Shown in pieces: positions 1 through 7,141 of a DNA stretch of 38,907 nucleotides. The DNA comes from Bacillus sp. (in: firmicutes) (GTDB lineage Bacteria; Bacillota; Bacilli; Bacillales; Cytobacillaceae), in contig JAPSKD010000011.1 in assembly GCA_031177865.1 (NCBI GenBank), positions 1 to 38,907 of the forward strand. Reading direction: 5' to 3'. Every line of letters starts with the position of its first letter. The stretch's first letter is position 1. The translations under genes and the position numbers were made by a program. The notes beneath the pieces are model-generated. The model was not told the DNA's origin. It ran no database searches and was given only the letters and a program-made list of their open reading frames with translations.

Positions 1-138
1 ATAAACCTTGGCTGGATTTACGCGGAAGGTCTTACTCATTTTGAAGTGGATGAGCAAAACCGTTTGCTGCTAGCCGGTCATGATAACAAAGGAAAACTCG
101 CGGTAGCTCTTGAAATCAGTGCTACACCGTTTGAGTAA
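1..138 (+). CDS. yojF: YojF/DUF1806 family protein, 3' end only
   Basis: An open frame enters from the left edge and stops with TAA at 136-138. Only the last 45 residues are present; they include GWIYAEGLTHFEV and end in ATPFE. The tail resembles what I recall of B. subtilis YojF (DUF1806), a small protein of unknown function encoded immediately upstream of the bacillithiol deacetylase YojG/BshB2. The 19-base gap to the next start and the next gene's identity reproduce the yojF-yojG pair, so the two are probably cotranscribed. The start and promoter lie outside the window. The assignment rests mainly on gene order plus the remembered C-terminus. Confidence 0.7.
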   Translation: MNLGWIYAEGLTHFEVDEQNRLLLAGHDNKGKLAVALEISATPFE

Positions 139-157
139 AGGAAGGAGTAGCCTTATT

Positions 158-829
158 ATGGAAAAAGAACGTCATGTATTAGTCATCTTTCCACATCCGG
201 ATGACGAAGCTTTTGGAGTGTCAGGAACCATTGCCACTCATGTACAAAATGGTACTCCTGTCACCTATGCTTGTTTAACCTTGGGCGAAATGGGACGCAA
301 CATGGGGAATCCCCCTTTTACCAATCGAGAAAATCTTCCGAAAATCAGAAGAGAAGAGCTTAAGGCTGCTGCAGCGGCATTAGGTATTCAGGATTTAAGA
401 ATGCTTGGGTACCGTGATAAAACCGTGGAGTTTGAAGACGATGAAAAACTAGCGAATGCGATGTTGTCGTTAATAAATGAGGTAAATCCATCATTAATTA
501 TTACTTTTTATCCAGGATACTCCGTTCACCCGGACCATGACGCCACCGGTGCGGCCGTTGTAAAGGCAGTAGAAAAGCTTCCTGTGGCCGCAAGACCTAA
601 ACTGCACTGTGTTGCTTTTTCAAATAATTGCGTAGAGGAGCTCGGTGAGGCTGACATTATCCATAACATAAGTGCTGTTGCCGATAAAAAGCTTGCTGCG
701 ATTCAGGCACATCGTTCCCAGACTGAGCAAATGTTCGGCGACGTAACTGAGAAACTAAAAAACCAAGACCCGCAAATGATGGTCTGGATTAACAACGAAC
801 GATTCTGGACGTATAAATTTAATAAATAA
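158..829 (+). CDS. bshB2: bacillithiol biosynthesis deacetylase BshB2
   Basis: This 223-residue LmbE/PIG-L-family enzyme is expected to remove the acetyl group from GlcNAc-malate, giving GlcN-malate, the second step of bacillithiol synthesis; it may also act as a bacillithiol-conjugate amidase. The zinc-binding HPDDE motif lies near the N-terminus (residues 13-17), and the second conserved histidine block HPDHDATG is in the middle of the protein. The ATG at 158 is chosen because GGAAGGAG at 140-147 sits ten bases upstream; a longer in-frame ATG at 110 would overlap yojF and has no ribosome site. BshB1/BshB2 paralogues can be confused, but adjacency to YojF and the length favour BshB2. Confidence 0.88.
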   Translation: MEKERHVLVIFPHPDDEAFGVSGTIATHVQNGTPVTYACLTLGEMGRNMGNPPFTNRENLPKIRREELKAAAAALGIQDLRMLGYRDKTVEFEDDEKLANAMLSLINEVNPSLIITFYPGYSVHPDHDATGAAVVKAVEKLPVAARPKLHCVAFSNNCVEELGEADIIHNISAVADKKLAAIQAHRSQTEQMFGDVTEKLKNQDPQMMVWINNERFWTYKFNK

Positions 830-845
830 TCAATAAGAGATCATT

Positions 846-1148
846 ACTCGGACAGCGACGTATTGAATTTTGCACTGCTAGTCCGAATGCTTGCCTTATT
901 CGGACAGAGCGCATTGGTTTCCCCTTCGCTTGTCTAAATACACGCCTTATTCGGACAGGACGTACTGGATTTTGCCTCCGCTTGTCTAAATGAACGCCTT
1001 ATTCGGACAGGAGGCATTGGATTTTCATTCCACTTGTCTAAATGAACGCCTTATTCGGACAGAGCGCATTGGATTTTCCCTTCGCTTGTCCAAATGCATA
1101 CTTTATTCGGACTGGCCACATCGGATTTTGAATGCAGCTGTCCGAATA
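846..1148. repeat. 52-bp tandem repeat, six copies
   Basis: The core CGGAC(AG) recurs at 849, 901, 952, 1004, 1056 and 1108, giving periods of 52, 51, 52, 52 and 52 bases. Each unit reads roughly TTATTCGGACAG, then GCATTGGATTTT, then CTTGTCTAAATGAACGCC. The first and last copies can pair CGGAC with a downstream GTCCG (for example TATTCGGAC at 1104-1112 with GTCCGAATA at 1140-1148), while in interior copies the right arm has drifted to TTGTCTAAA. The period is not a multiple of three, so reading frames crossing it are not protein repeats. It starts just past the bshB2 stop. Confidence 0.85.
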
Positions 1149-1178
1149 CCTTACCTGATTCTTAAAAGACTCACTAGT

Positions 1179-1206
1179 AAACCCTTCGCCACTGGCGAAG
1201 GGTTTT
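1179..1206. terminator. bidirectional intrinsic terminator
   Basis: AAACCCTTCGCC (1179-1190), loop ACT, then GGCGAAGGGTTT (1194-1205) forms a 12-bp stem. It sits just past the stop of the broken Crp-like fragment on the minus strand and also downstream of bshB2 and the tandem repeats on the plus strand. The T-tracts on both sides are short. Confidence 0.7.
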
Positions 1207-1207
1207 A

Positions 1208-1368
1208 TTAATAGGAGGTATTCATCAGTGCACAGAGCCTGCACATATCCAGGATAATAATCTTCCTTGATTTCATTTCAATGATTCCCTCTTTTTCAAT
1301 TTCGAAATTACCCGGCGGACGCTTTCCCTCGCTGTCCCTACTACAGTCGCAAATTCTTGAATCGTCAC
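1208..1368 (-). pseudogene. Crp/Fnr-type HTH fragment, frameshifted
   Basis: Read from 1368 downward, the minus strand encodes TIQEFATVVGTARESVRRV followed by ISKL, a good match to the winged-helix DNA-binding domain of Crp/Fnr regulators (recognition helix around TARESVRRVISKL). The frame then shifts by one base: the other frame continues EKEGIIEMKSRKIIILD and ends with TAA at 1208-1210. Restoring a single G after the TT at the junction rejoins the two parts into a normal Crp C-terminus. The cyclic-nucleotide-like N-terminal domain is absent, replaced by unrelated sequence. It is therefore a remnant, not a working regulator. Confidence 0.75.
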
Positions 1369-1400
1369 TCATCGTCCTGTCCCAAAAAGTACAAAAAGAC

Positions 1401-1580
1401 ATGATTGAAAAGGTAAAAAAAGAAAACCCAAAAATGAGCCAACAAGAAATCAACTTCCATGCCCAAAAACAATACGAAGAACTCCTAGGATCACAGGTAC
1501 TCTTTGAAAATAGAGATTCTTTAACGGTGACAGGCACCATTTATGCAAAATTCACCATTTATGCAAGCATTTGTGCATAA
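1401..1580 (+). other. unidentified coding-like fragment
   Basis: From about 1380 to 1535 the plus strand reads as a plausible lysine/glutamine-rich helical segment (for example MIEKVKKENPKMSQQE, then INFHAQKQYEELL), with composition unlike a random antisense frame. There is no ribosome site, the upstream part of the frame is the antisense of the Crp remnant, and the end runs into the hairpin at 1547-1592. It looks like the tail of a broken gene joined to the Crp fragment. I do not recognise the family. Confidence 0.3.
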
Positions 1581-1592
1581 ATGGTGAATTTT
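1547..1592. terminator. 19-bp perfect hairpin, convergent terminator
   Basis: AAAATTCACCATTTATGCA (1547-1565) is exactly complementary to 1574-1592 across an 8-base loop, and A/T runs flank both sides, so it can end transcription in either direction. The left arm contains CACCATTTATGCAA, which is also directly repeated at 1537-1550. The stop codon of the following minus-strand gene overlaps the right arm. Confidence 0.75.
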
Positions 1593-1825
1593 TAGTCTTC
1601 TGGTGTGTTGATGATTTTTAGGGTTTTGAATCCGAGGTTGATTTTGTAGTTTAGGTTCCAGTTTGCGCCTAGGATTTCGATTTCGTTTTCTTGGAGTGTA
1701 AATCTGAGCATGACGTCATTGTCTTCGTCGATGATGACGTAGGCGTTTTTATTCGTAAAGATTTGATAGGTTGGATGGGATATCAGTGTCCATCCATATT
1801 GTAATTTATTGCTTTTTGTCGTCAT
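1592..1825 (-). CDS. small hypothetical protein (77 aa)
   Basis: This 77-residue soluble protein starts MTTKSNKLQYGWTLISHP and ends in NTPED. It has no signal peptide or membrane segment. Alternating hydrophobic and polar residues (AYVIIDEDNDVMLRF, EIEILGANWNL) suggest a compact beta-sheet fold. I do not recognise the family. It begins 21 bases after the stop of the sugar-dehydrogenase-like lipoprotein gene on the same strand, so it is probably the last gene of that transcript. The ribosome site is weak (GGGTAAAGGCTGGTG upstream of the ATG). It ends in the strong hairpin at 1547-1592, which supports a real gene end. Confidence 0.6.
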   Translation of the reverse strand: MTTKSNKLQYGWTLISHPTYQIFTNKNAYVIIDEDNDVMLRFTLQENEIEILGANWNLNYKINLGFKTLKIINTPED

Positions 1826-1846
1826 AATACACCAGCCTTTACCCTT

Positions 1847-2926
1847 TTACTTCAGATTGGTCAGCAACACTCGGTACAATTTGTCATCCTTTTCATCGGG
1901 ATTTCCTCTACCGTCTGTATTGTTGCTGACAAAATAGAGGTATTCACCCTCCACATACACATCACGTAATCTTCCTAAACCTGTAATAACTGGACTTGTC
2001 GTATTTCTTCCTAGGTCAAATTCCCGGATGGCATTTCCTCGTAATGTAGCTACATATAACTTACCGTCGTGCACTGCCATTCCTGATGGGGCCCAAGTTT
2101 CGTTATCAGACTGGAACAAAGGTGACTCCATTCCGGCTTTCTTCTCATCTCCTTGAATCACCGGCCAGCCGTAATTCGTACCTGGCTTTATTAAATTTAC
2201 CTCATCGTGTGCGGATTGACCATGCTCGCTCGCATATAATGTATCACCCATCCACACTAACCCCTGAGGATTCCGATGTCCATAACTGTATACAAAGGAA
2301 TGATCAAAGGGATTATCCTCTGGAATACTGCCATCTACATTCATTCTTAAAATCTTCCCATTCAAGGACCGTATATCCTGAGAGAGTTCCGGGGTAGTGG
2401 CGTCACCGGTGGTAATGTACAGCTTTCCATCCGGACCAATCTTCAAACGCCCTCCATGGTGGTAGGCAGCACTCGGAATCCCGTCAAGCAGGATTCTTTC
2501 TTCGGTCCACTTATTCCCATCAAGCTGCAATTCAACCACTCTGTTAAACTGTCCCTGTCCATTCTCATACGTATAATAAGCAAACGCCTTCTGATTAGTA
2601 GGAAATTGAGGGGCGAGAACAAAGCCAAGCAGTCCAGCTTCAGCTGCCTTCGCCAGCGGTTTTTCTAATGCTACTTGTTGTCGTTCCATTTTTCCATTAT
2701 CAATTTTGACAATACTTCCTGTTCGTTCACTCACGTAAAAAACCTGATTTACCTCATTAATCGACCATGGCACACGCAGCGTTTCAGCAACTACTTCAAT
2801 CTCTGGTTGCAGGACAATTGCCTCATCCTCTTGCTGGTCTTTTGGCTGCAGATTTTCCTTTTCAAAAAGAGAACAACCTGATATCAACAGAATCATCGAT
2901 AATAAAATGGAACCTACTTTGACCAT
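1847..2926 (-). CDS. PQQ-dependent sugar dehydrogenase-like lipoprotein
   Basis: A 359-residue lipoprotein: the lysine-bearing, hydrophobic N-terminus is followed by the lipobox LISGC, so Cys18 should be lipidated and the protein anchored outside the membrane. The remainder matches the glucose/sorbosone dehydrogenase six-bladed propeller family (YliI/Asd type). Supporting motifs are LRVPWSI near the start, EAGLLGFVLAPQF, the AAYHHGGRLKIGPDGKLYIT block with the histidine used in catalysis by PQQ enzymes, LNGKILRMNVDGSIP, YSYGHRNPQGLVW and SEHGQSAHDEVN followed by NYGWP. Such proteins oxidise aldose sugars with PQQ in characterised homologues; the true substrate here is unknown, and many Bacillus strains lack PQQ synthesis. 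It precedes the small 77-residue gene in one transcript. Confidence 0.85.
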   Translation of the reverse strand: MVKVGSILLSMILLISGCSLFEKENLQPKDQQEDEAIVLQPEIEVVAETLRVPWSINEVNQVFYVSERTGSIVKIDNGKMERQQVALEKPLAKAAEAGLLGFVLAPQFPTNQKAFAYYTYENGQGQFNRVVELQLDGNKWTEERILLDGIPSAAYHHGGRLKIGPDGKLYITTGDATTPELSQDIRSLNGKILRMNVDGSIPEDNPFDHSFVYSYGHRNPQGLVWMGDTLYASEHGQSAHDEVNLIKPGTNYGWPVIQGDEKKAGMESPLFQSDNETWAPSGMAVHDGKLYVATLRGNAIREFDLGRNTTSPVITGLGRLRDVYVEGEYLYFVSNNTDGRGNPDEKDDKLYRVLLTNLK

Positions 2927-2941
2927 GTATCTCGTCCTTTC

Positions 2942-3796
2942 CTATAACACTTCAAGGATTGCCTTGGCTACTCCATGTTCATCATTTGTTGCTGTAATCA
3001 CGTCACATAGAGATTTAATTTCATAGTCGGCATTCCCCATCGCTACAGCTCTGCCGACTCTTTCTAGCATAGAGACATCATTAAAACTATCACCCATCGC
3101 CATTGTTTCTGTTAAAGCAATGCCTTTTCCCTTTACAAACGTTTCTAGGGCAATTCCTTTTTGTGCATATCGATTGGTTATTTCCAAATTGTCATGACCT
3201 GAACTAGATACTGCCAACTCCGTTAATTCTTCTAGTGAAGCTTCTGCAGCTCCACGCCTGTCTGAATCCATTGCAAACCCAAAAAGCTTGTAAATTTGGT
3301 GTGTTTCATCATTGAATAGAAGGTCATAACTTTCAACCTGATGCACTAAACCATTACGAGTGCGCTCTTCTGCTCGTTTAACCACATCTTCTGGGTTCAC
3401 ATCAGGATTGGCACTGACTACAATGTCAACTAGAATGGCAACGGCTTTATTAGGATCTAGGGAGTATGTACCTTGGTTTGTATATACTTCGAAATAGATA
3501 TCCTTTTCCATTAGCTTTTCCGCCGCTTTTTTGGCTATGTGCTTTTCAATTGGTGTAGAAGATAAAATTTCTCCTTCTTTTGTGCGAACTTCTGCACCAT
3601 TTACACAAATGACAGGGCATTGTAAATCTGCTTCATCCAGGACGTATCGCACCTCTTGATAAGACCTCCCAGTCGCTATTACTACTTCAATTCCCTGGGA
3701 CTGGGCTTTTAGAATCGCTTCTTTATTTTCCTGACTAACTTGTTGGTACGAATTTAATAAGGTACCATCCATATCTGACGCAATACACTTAATCAT
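2942..3796 (-). CDS. Cof-type HAD-superfamily phosphatase
   Basis: A 284-residue cytoplasmic hydrolase of the HAD IIB (Cof/YidA) group. Motif I is SDMDGTLL near the N-terminus, with the nucleophile and acid/base aspartates. Motif II is VVIATGRS, a lysine lies near the third motif, and motif IV is AMGDSFNDVSML, with aspartates that bind magnesium. The middle of the protein is the type-II cap. Members dephosphorylate sugar phosphates, FMN or pyridoxal phosphate; the substrate cannot be read from sequence. The ATG at 3796 is preferred because AGGTG is six bases upstream; an in-frame GTG at 3805 would include that ribosome site in the coding region. The gene is 15 bases upstream of the lipoprotein gene, so the two may share a transcript. 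Confidence 0.87.
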   Translation of the reverse strand: MIKCIASDMDGTLLNSYQQVSQENKEAILKAQSQGIEVVIATGRSYQEVRYVLDEADLQCPVICVNGAEVRTKEGEILSSTPIEKHIAKKAAEKLMEKDIYFEVYTNQGTYSLDPNKAVAILVDIVVSANPDVNPEDVVKRAEERTRNGLVHQVESYDLLFNDETHQIYKLFGFAMDSDRRGAAEASLEELTELAVSSSGHDNLEITNRYAQKGIALETFVKGKGIALTETMAMGDSFNDVSMLERVGRAVAMGNADYEIKSLCDVITATNDEHGVAKAILEVL

Positions 3797-3867
3797 GCTG
3801 TTCACCTATTTCTATTTTTTGTTACTGCCATCTTATCAGATATCCAGATGCATTTTCACCATTTTGC

Positions 3868-4533
3868 TCATGAAAGATACTTACTGCCTTCTCTTACACT
3901 TAATGGAGCAAGACGTTGTCCTTCAATAAACACCTTAACTGATAAAGAGTTTGTTTTCGAGTATTCTCTTAACGCCCAGCCAATTGCTTTTTGAATGAAG
4001 AATTCTTTACTATCCGCATTCTTAACGATGTACTTATAGAGAAGGTCTTCATTGGTTTGCTGTTTATATTTTAATTGAAAAAGAATCGCACTTCTCCGCA
4101 GCCAAAAGTTATCATGGACCGCCCAACTATCTATAGTCTCTTCGATTACTTCAGGATATTTCCGGGCTAGCTCTCCCACTAGAGGGGCAATCGAATCAAC
4201 ACTATCCCACCATGATTTGGTCGTAATTAACCTTTCCAAAAAAGGAATGATGTCTTTAGGCAATTTCTTTATGAATTTCCCCATGTATGTAATCGCGGTA
4301 TATTGATATTCACGTTCATCTTTTTCCCAAAGCCCTATCACGAAATCCTTGTTAAAGTCCTCTTTCAAAATTTCTGTCTCTTTAAAAAATTGCTTTTCAA
4401 GTTCTTTTCGTAACGGCGACTTAATTCCTAAAAAAGGGAAATGGTCCTTCATATACTTTTTCATTAGACCTGCATTTTTTTCATTTCGGTTCTCTTCAAC
4501 CAAAAGTGTTAGTTTCTCCATTTCATTTTTCAA
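3868..4533 (-). CDS. AlkD-like DNA alkylation repair glycosylase
   Basis: A 221-residue all-helical HEAT-like repeat protein of the DNA alkylation repair family (AlkD). B. cereus AlkD excises positively charged 3-methyl- and 7-methyl-purines. The active-site signature is visible as TTKSWWDSVDSIAP: the second Trp and the Asp four residues later fit AlkD Trp109 and Asp113. A further conserved Trp lies in FFIQKAIGWALREY, and the FWLRRSAILFQL block matches the family. The TTG start at 4533 is preferred: AGGGGG lies about eight bases upstream, whereas the ATG at 4521 has no site. It is separated from its downstream neighbour by about 70 bases and is probably transcribed alone. Confidence 0.88.
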   Translation of the reverse strand: MKNEMEKLTLLVEENRNEKNAGLMKKYMKDHFPFLGIKSPLRKELEKQFFKETEILKEDFNKDFVIGLWEKDEREYQYTAITYMGKFIKKLPKDIIPFLERLITTKSWWDSVDSIAPLVGELARKYPEVIEETIDSWAVHDNFWLRRSAILFQLKYKQQTNEDLLYKYIVKNADSKEFFIQKAIGWALREYSKTNSLSVKVFIEGQRLAPLSVREGSKYLS

Positions 4534-4681
4534 AAAGGGACCCCCTAAAAAATAGCTATAGTTCTATTTTCACTCTCCTAGTAATTCTATAAACACTTTC
4601 TATCCCCTCTATCCAAAATGCATAAAGAATATTGCAAATGCCAAACTAAACTGTACCGTTAGACGAAAGGAGAATACTGAT

Positions 4682-4837
4682 ATGACGAAAAAGGTTAATA
4701 AGGGCAGTAAAAATCAAAACTCCCCGCGTGCAGGGCATGCTGAAGCTGAGTTCGCGAGTGAATTTGTCAGCGGAGATAGCAGCAAGGGAAATAAGCGAAA
4801 TAAAAGTCAGCAAAGCAAAACAAATCCTCATGAATAG
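4682..4837 (+). CDS. 51-aa basic, Asn/Ser/Lys-rich small protein, possibly spore-related
   Basis: ATG at 4682 is preceded by AAAGGAG at 4666-4671 with suitable spacing, and the frame runs 51 codons to TAG at 4835-4837. The peptide is hydrophilic (MTKKVNKGSKNQNSPRAGHA onward) with the segment AEAEFASEF in the middle and a Lys/Asn/Gln-rich tail. The EFASE-like core and composition recall gamma-type and minor small acid-soluble spore proteins, but the resemblance is short and I would not name it. The stop codon lies at the exact edge of a dispersed repeat that begins AAAAGCGGAAG, so the original C-terminus may have been altered by repeat insertion. Confidence 0.55.
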   Translation: MTKKVNKGSKNQNSPRAGHAEAEFASEFVSGDSSKGNKRNKSQQSKTNPHE

Positions 4838-4964
4838 AAAAGCGGAAGGCGCCTGCTTATCGGCGACAGGCATAAGACTAGCCGGTGGAAAGGTTTGCTT
4901 TTTAACCTTTCTGACGGATTGGCTTATGACCCCGAGCCGATGGCGCCTGGAGCTAGACAGTTAT
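4838..4964. repeat. dispersed palindromic repeat, long copy
   Basis: The element begins AAAAGCGGAAGGCGCC immediately after a stop codon and ends about GGCGCCTGGAGCTAGACAG. Inside, GGCATAAGACTAGCCGG and GGCTTATGACCCCGAGCC can pair imperfectly, giving a long branched hairpin. Shorter copies with the same ends (GTCTAGCTGC or GTCCAGCGC at one end, CTTCCGCTTTT at the other) lie at 6521-6590 and 18027-18064. This is the look of the non-coding palindromic repeats dispersed in Bacillaceae genomes. Confidence 0.7.
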
Positions 4965-5000
4965 CTAAGTTCAAGGTTTCATGCTTATTTTGTAAAAGAA

Positions 5001-5029
5001 AGTCGGCTTACCACTTAGGGAAGCCGACT
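5001..5029 (-). terminator. intrinsic terminator
   Basis: AGTCGGCTT (5001-5009) pairs with AAGCCGACT (5021-5029). On the minus strand the stem is followed by TTTCTTTT, and it lies just past the stop of the 67-residue gene at 5040-5243. Confidence 0.75.
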
Positions 5030-5039
5030 CTATTTGGGT

Positions 5040-5243
5040 CTATTGAGGGGTGGAAATGGCTGCAGGAGAAGTACGTATGTCTTTCTTACCATCATTATTG
5101 AACTGATTCTGTAAATCTATGTTGGCTCTCTCTACTTCTGATTGTGCCTGAATGGGAGCATGAACACTTCCATCTTCTAATTGTTTGTTGATTTCAATAT
5201 TGGCTTCTACACTGTTTTTTGCCGAATTTGGGTCATTTTTCAC
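5040..5243 (-). CDS. 67-aa hydrophilic hypothetical protein
   Basis: A 67-residue, Asn/Gln/Glu-rich, soluble peptide beginning MKNDPNSAKNSVEANIEINK. There is no hydrophobic segment or cysteine. Repeated short helical stretches such as VEANIEINKQLEDG and VERANIDLQNQFNNDG look like two related copies of one amphipathic helix. The GTG start at 5243 has AGAAGGAGC eight bases upstream, and a good terminator follows the TAG stop, so I treat it as a real gene despite its size. I do not recognise the family. It is flanked by the dispersed repeat on one side and the double P-loop ATPase gene on the other. Confidence 0.65.
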   Translation of the reverse strand: MKNDPNSAKNSVEANIEINKQLEDGSVHAPIQAQSEVERANIDLQNQFNNDGKKDIRTSPAAISTPQ

Positions 5244-5319
5244 GTTAAATAGCTCCTTCTACAGTAAAATTATAGGCATTACCGTTATCTTCCCCAAGTC
5301 AGGACATAAGTACACGTAA

Positions 5320-5343
5320 AAACTGCCCCTATTCGGGACAGTT
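5320..5343 (-). terminator. intrinsic terminator
   Basis: On the minus strand AACTGTCCC, loop GAATA, then GGGGCAGTT forms a stem with one mismatch, followed by TTTAC. It lies about 25 bases past the stop of the double P-loop gene. Confidence 0.6.
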
Positions 5344-5368
5344 CCTATACTTCCTTTTTCTCTTTTTA

Positions 5369-6481
5369 TTACTGAGTGCTTACAATTGTGTCGTGTTCTA
5401 ATTCTCTGATTTCCTCTGAGATCCTTGCCTGTATATGTTCGACAACAGCAAAATCCATCGCTGGAACATAGATTGCTTCGAGTTGGTCGTGAAGTTCTTT
5501 CGCTCTCGCTAAATACGAGATGGCTTCCTTCATTTTACTCTTGTAGCTTTCTGCGATAGGCTTAATTTTATCTTCATATATTTCGTCTGTCCCTGGGGTA
5601 ATCAACAGCTCATACATATCAATGATTTCATCACCGGCACGGCTCGGGAAATACTCGTGTGGAGCGGTACTGTCAAAAATGGCAATGCCAAGCTCTCTAA
5701 ATATCACCATATCCAAGCTGTTAGGGTCAAATCCACAGTGATAAACCTCTGTATCAATTCCTCTCGCTTCTGCCGCTGCCGCGAGCTTTTTCAACATCGT
5801 TGATTTTCCAGAACCAGGGCGTCCTTTAATAAAGTAACGCTTTTCGATGTCCTCTGTTAAATTCGGGACAAAATCGACCGCCCCTTTTGGTGTCGCTGCC
5901 CCTAAGAATCGATGGCGGATATCGGATTGCTTATTTATTTTTAACGTACCAAAAAAGTTTTGAATTAATTTATTGGTCAGCTGGTCTGCCTTTTTAAAAT
6001 CCATGTTATCGATATAAAATTTTTCCCAATCATCATGGACATCCAAAGCCTGCTTAAAGGTTGAATAAGCTAAATGAAAGGACGCACTGATTTGTTTGGT
6101 TAAACGCTGTATGTTTTTTTTCTCACCAGCAAGTGCTTTTGCGTCCCACGCTTCACCCAAATTAATATACTGTTCTACCGCACCTGGAGCCTTTGGTTCG
6201 ATGACATGCGGAGCTGTTCCATCAACGATTCCTACCTTTAAGGCGCGAATAATGACTCCATCAATAGAACGATTATCTGACGAGCAATGCAAGAACTCGA
6301 TATCATATCCTTTTTCAACCCATTCATTGCCTATGTTTTTCATCAACGAGGATTTTCCTGTTCCAGGGCCGCCTTTAAGAATATAGATGCGTTCCAGCCC
6401 TTGAAGATTTGAATCATACAGGTTATGAAATCCCCTAGCTGTATTTCCGCCTGCATAATAATTTTTTATCTTTCCTGCCAC
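5369..6481 (-). CDS. double P-loop ATPase-like protein (PRK06851-like)
   Basis: A 370-residue soluble protein with two Walker A motifs: GGPGTGKSS (about residues 37-45) and GRPGSGKST (about 220-228). After each P-loop the same pattern recurs: an HC pair (HCSSDNRSID, then HCGFDPNSLD), a DxVIxRxL block, then a TAPH tetrapeptide followed by P(x)nG. The protein is thus a tandem duplication of one domain. No classical Walker B or sensor motif is obvious, so nucleotide hydrolysis is inferred only from the P-loops. It matches my memory of an uncharacterised Firmicute family (PRK06851); no function is known to me. The GTG at 6481 is chosen because AAAAGGGAG is nine bases upstream; the in-frame ATG at 6508 lacks a site. 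Confidence 0.75.
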   Translation of the reverse strand: MAGKIKNYYAGGNTARGFHNLYDSNLQGLERIYILKGGPGTGKSSLMKNIGNEWVEKGYDIEFLHCSSDNRSIDGVIIRALKVGIVDGTAPHVIEPKAPGAVEQYINLGEAWDAKALAGEKKNIQRLTKQISASFHLAYSTFKQALDVHDDWEKFYIDNMDFKKADQLTNKLIQNFFGTLKINKQSDIRHRFLGAATPKGAVDFVPNLTEDIEKRYFIKGRPGSGKSTMLKKLAAAAEARGIDTEVYHCGFDPNSLDMVIFRELGIAIFDSTAPHEYFPSRAGDEIIDMYELLITPGTDEIYEDKIKPIAESYKSKMKEAISYLARAKELHDQLEAIYVPAMDFAVVEHIQARISEEIRELEHDTIVSTQ

Positions 6482-6520
6482 TTGCGAACACTCCCTTTTA
6501 CGTGACATAGCAAAGTTTCA

Positions 6521-6590
6521 TTTGTCTAGCTGCAGCGCCTAGGGGCTCTTGAGGTCATAAGCCCCTTATCAAGGCACTTCCGCTTTTCAT
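6521..6590. repeat. dispersed palindromic repeat, short copy
   Basis: Starts TTTGTCTAGCTGCAGCGCCT and ends AAGGCACTTCCGCTTTT, i.e. the reverse orientation of the copy at 4838-4964. The centre GGGGCT and AAGCCCC can pair. It lies between the double P-loop gene and the YbaK gene and contains no reading frame. Confidence 0.65.
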
Positions 6591-6638
6591 TTCACCATAT
6601 CTTATGCAATGTCGGTTTATAGGTGAATGCCTATTACA

Positions 6639-7124
6639 CTATTTTCTAACATCAACAGTTGTAGCTTTTGTTAGAATTACTAACAATTTTGGATCCAGTA
6701 CGATTTGGACCCCTATTTTACCAGCACTGACAACCATATTCTCAAGCTCCAAACAGCTTTCATCGATAAATGTCTTATATTCCTTTTTCATCCCAATAGG
6801 CGAGCAGCCGCCGCGGATATATCCCGTCCATTTCAAAATATCTTTAACAGGAATCATTTCTACATTCTTTTCTCCGGCTGCCTTTGCTGCTTTTTTTAAA
6901 TCTAATTCTGCTTCTACAGGTATCACGTAAACATAGATACTTTTACTTGCTCCTTGGGCAACTAATGTTTTATATACTTCACGGGCGTCTCTGCCTATTT
7001 TCGCCGCAACAGAAACTCCATCTATTTTTCCATCTTGATTATCGTATGTAAGCACCTCATAGGCGATCTTTTTGCTATCGAGAATTCGAATTGCATTCGT
7101 TTTAACCTTTGCCAAGTTCATCAT
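6639..7124 (-). CDS. ybaK: Cys-tRNA(Pro)/Cys-tRNA(Cys) deacylase YbaK
   Basis: A 161-residue YbaK/EbsC-family protein. Family members clear Cys mischarged on tRNA(Pro) by ProRS, acting in trans. Visible family features are the N-terminal ILDSKKIAYEVLTYD, then REVYKTLVAQ containing the conserved lysine expected at the active site, the VIPVEAELDLKKAAKAAG block, and YIRGGCSPIGMKKEY followed by a VVSAGKIGVQI strand. Length is typical. The start is one of two consecutive ATGs; the ribosome site TTAGG is weak. An extended -10 element just upstream suggests its own promoter. Confidence 0.9.
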   Translation of the reverse strand: MMNLAKVKTNAIRILDSKKIAYEVLTYDNQDGKIDGVSVAAKIGRDAREVYKTLVAQGASKSIYVYVIPVEAELDLKKAAKAAGEKNVEMIPVKDILKWTGYIRGGCSPIGMKKEYKTFIDESCLELENMVVSAGKIGVQIVLDPKLLVILTKATTVDVRK

Positions 7125-7141
7125 CCTAAGATTTTTCTTTT

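Noticed and set aside
846-1148. CRISPR array
   Set aside because: The whole 52-base unit is repeated, so there are no unique spacers, and no cas genes are nearby.
990-1211. Open frames on both strands across the 52-bp repeats
   Set aside because: They are open only because the repeat unit lacks stops in some frames; the 52-base period is not a multiple of three and no ribosome site is present.
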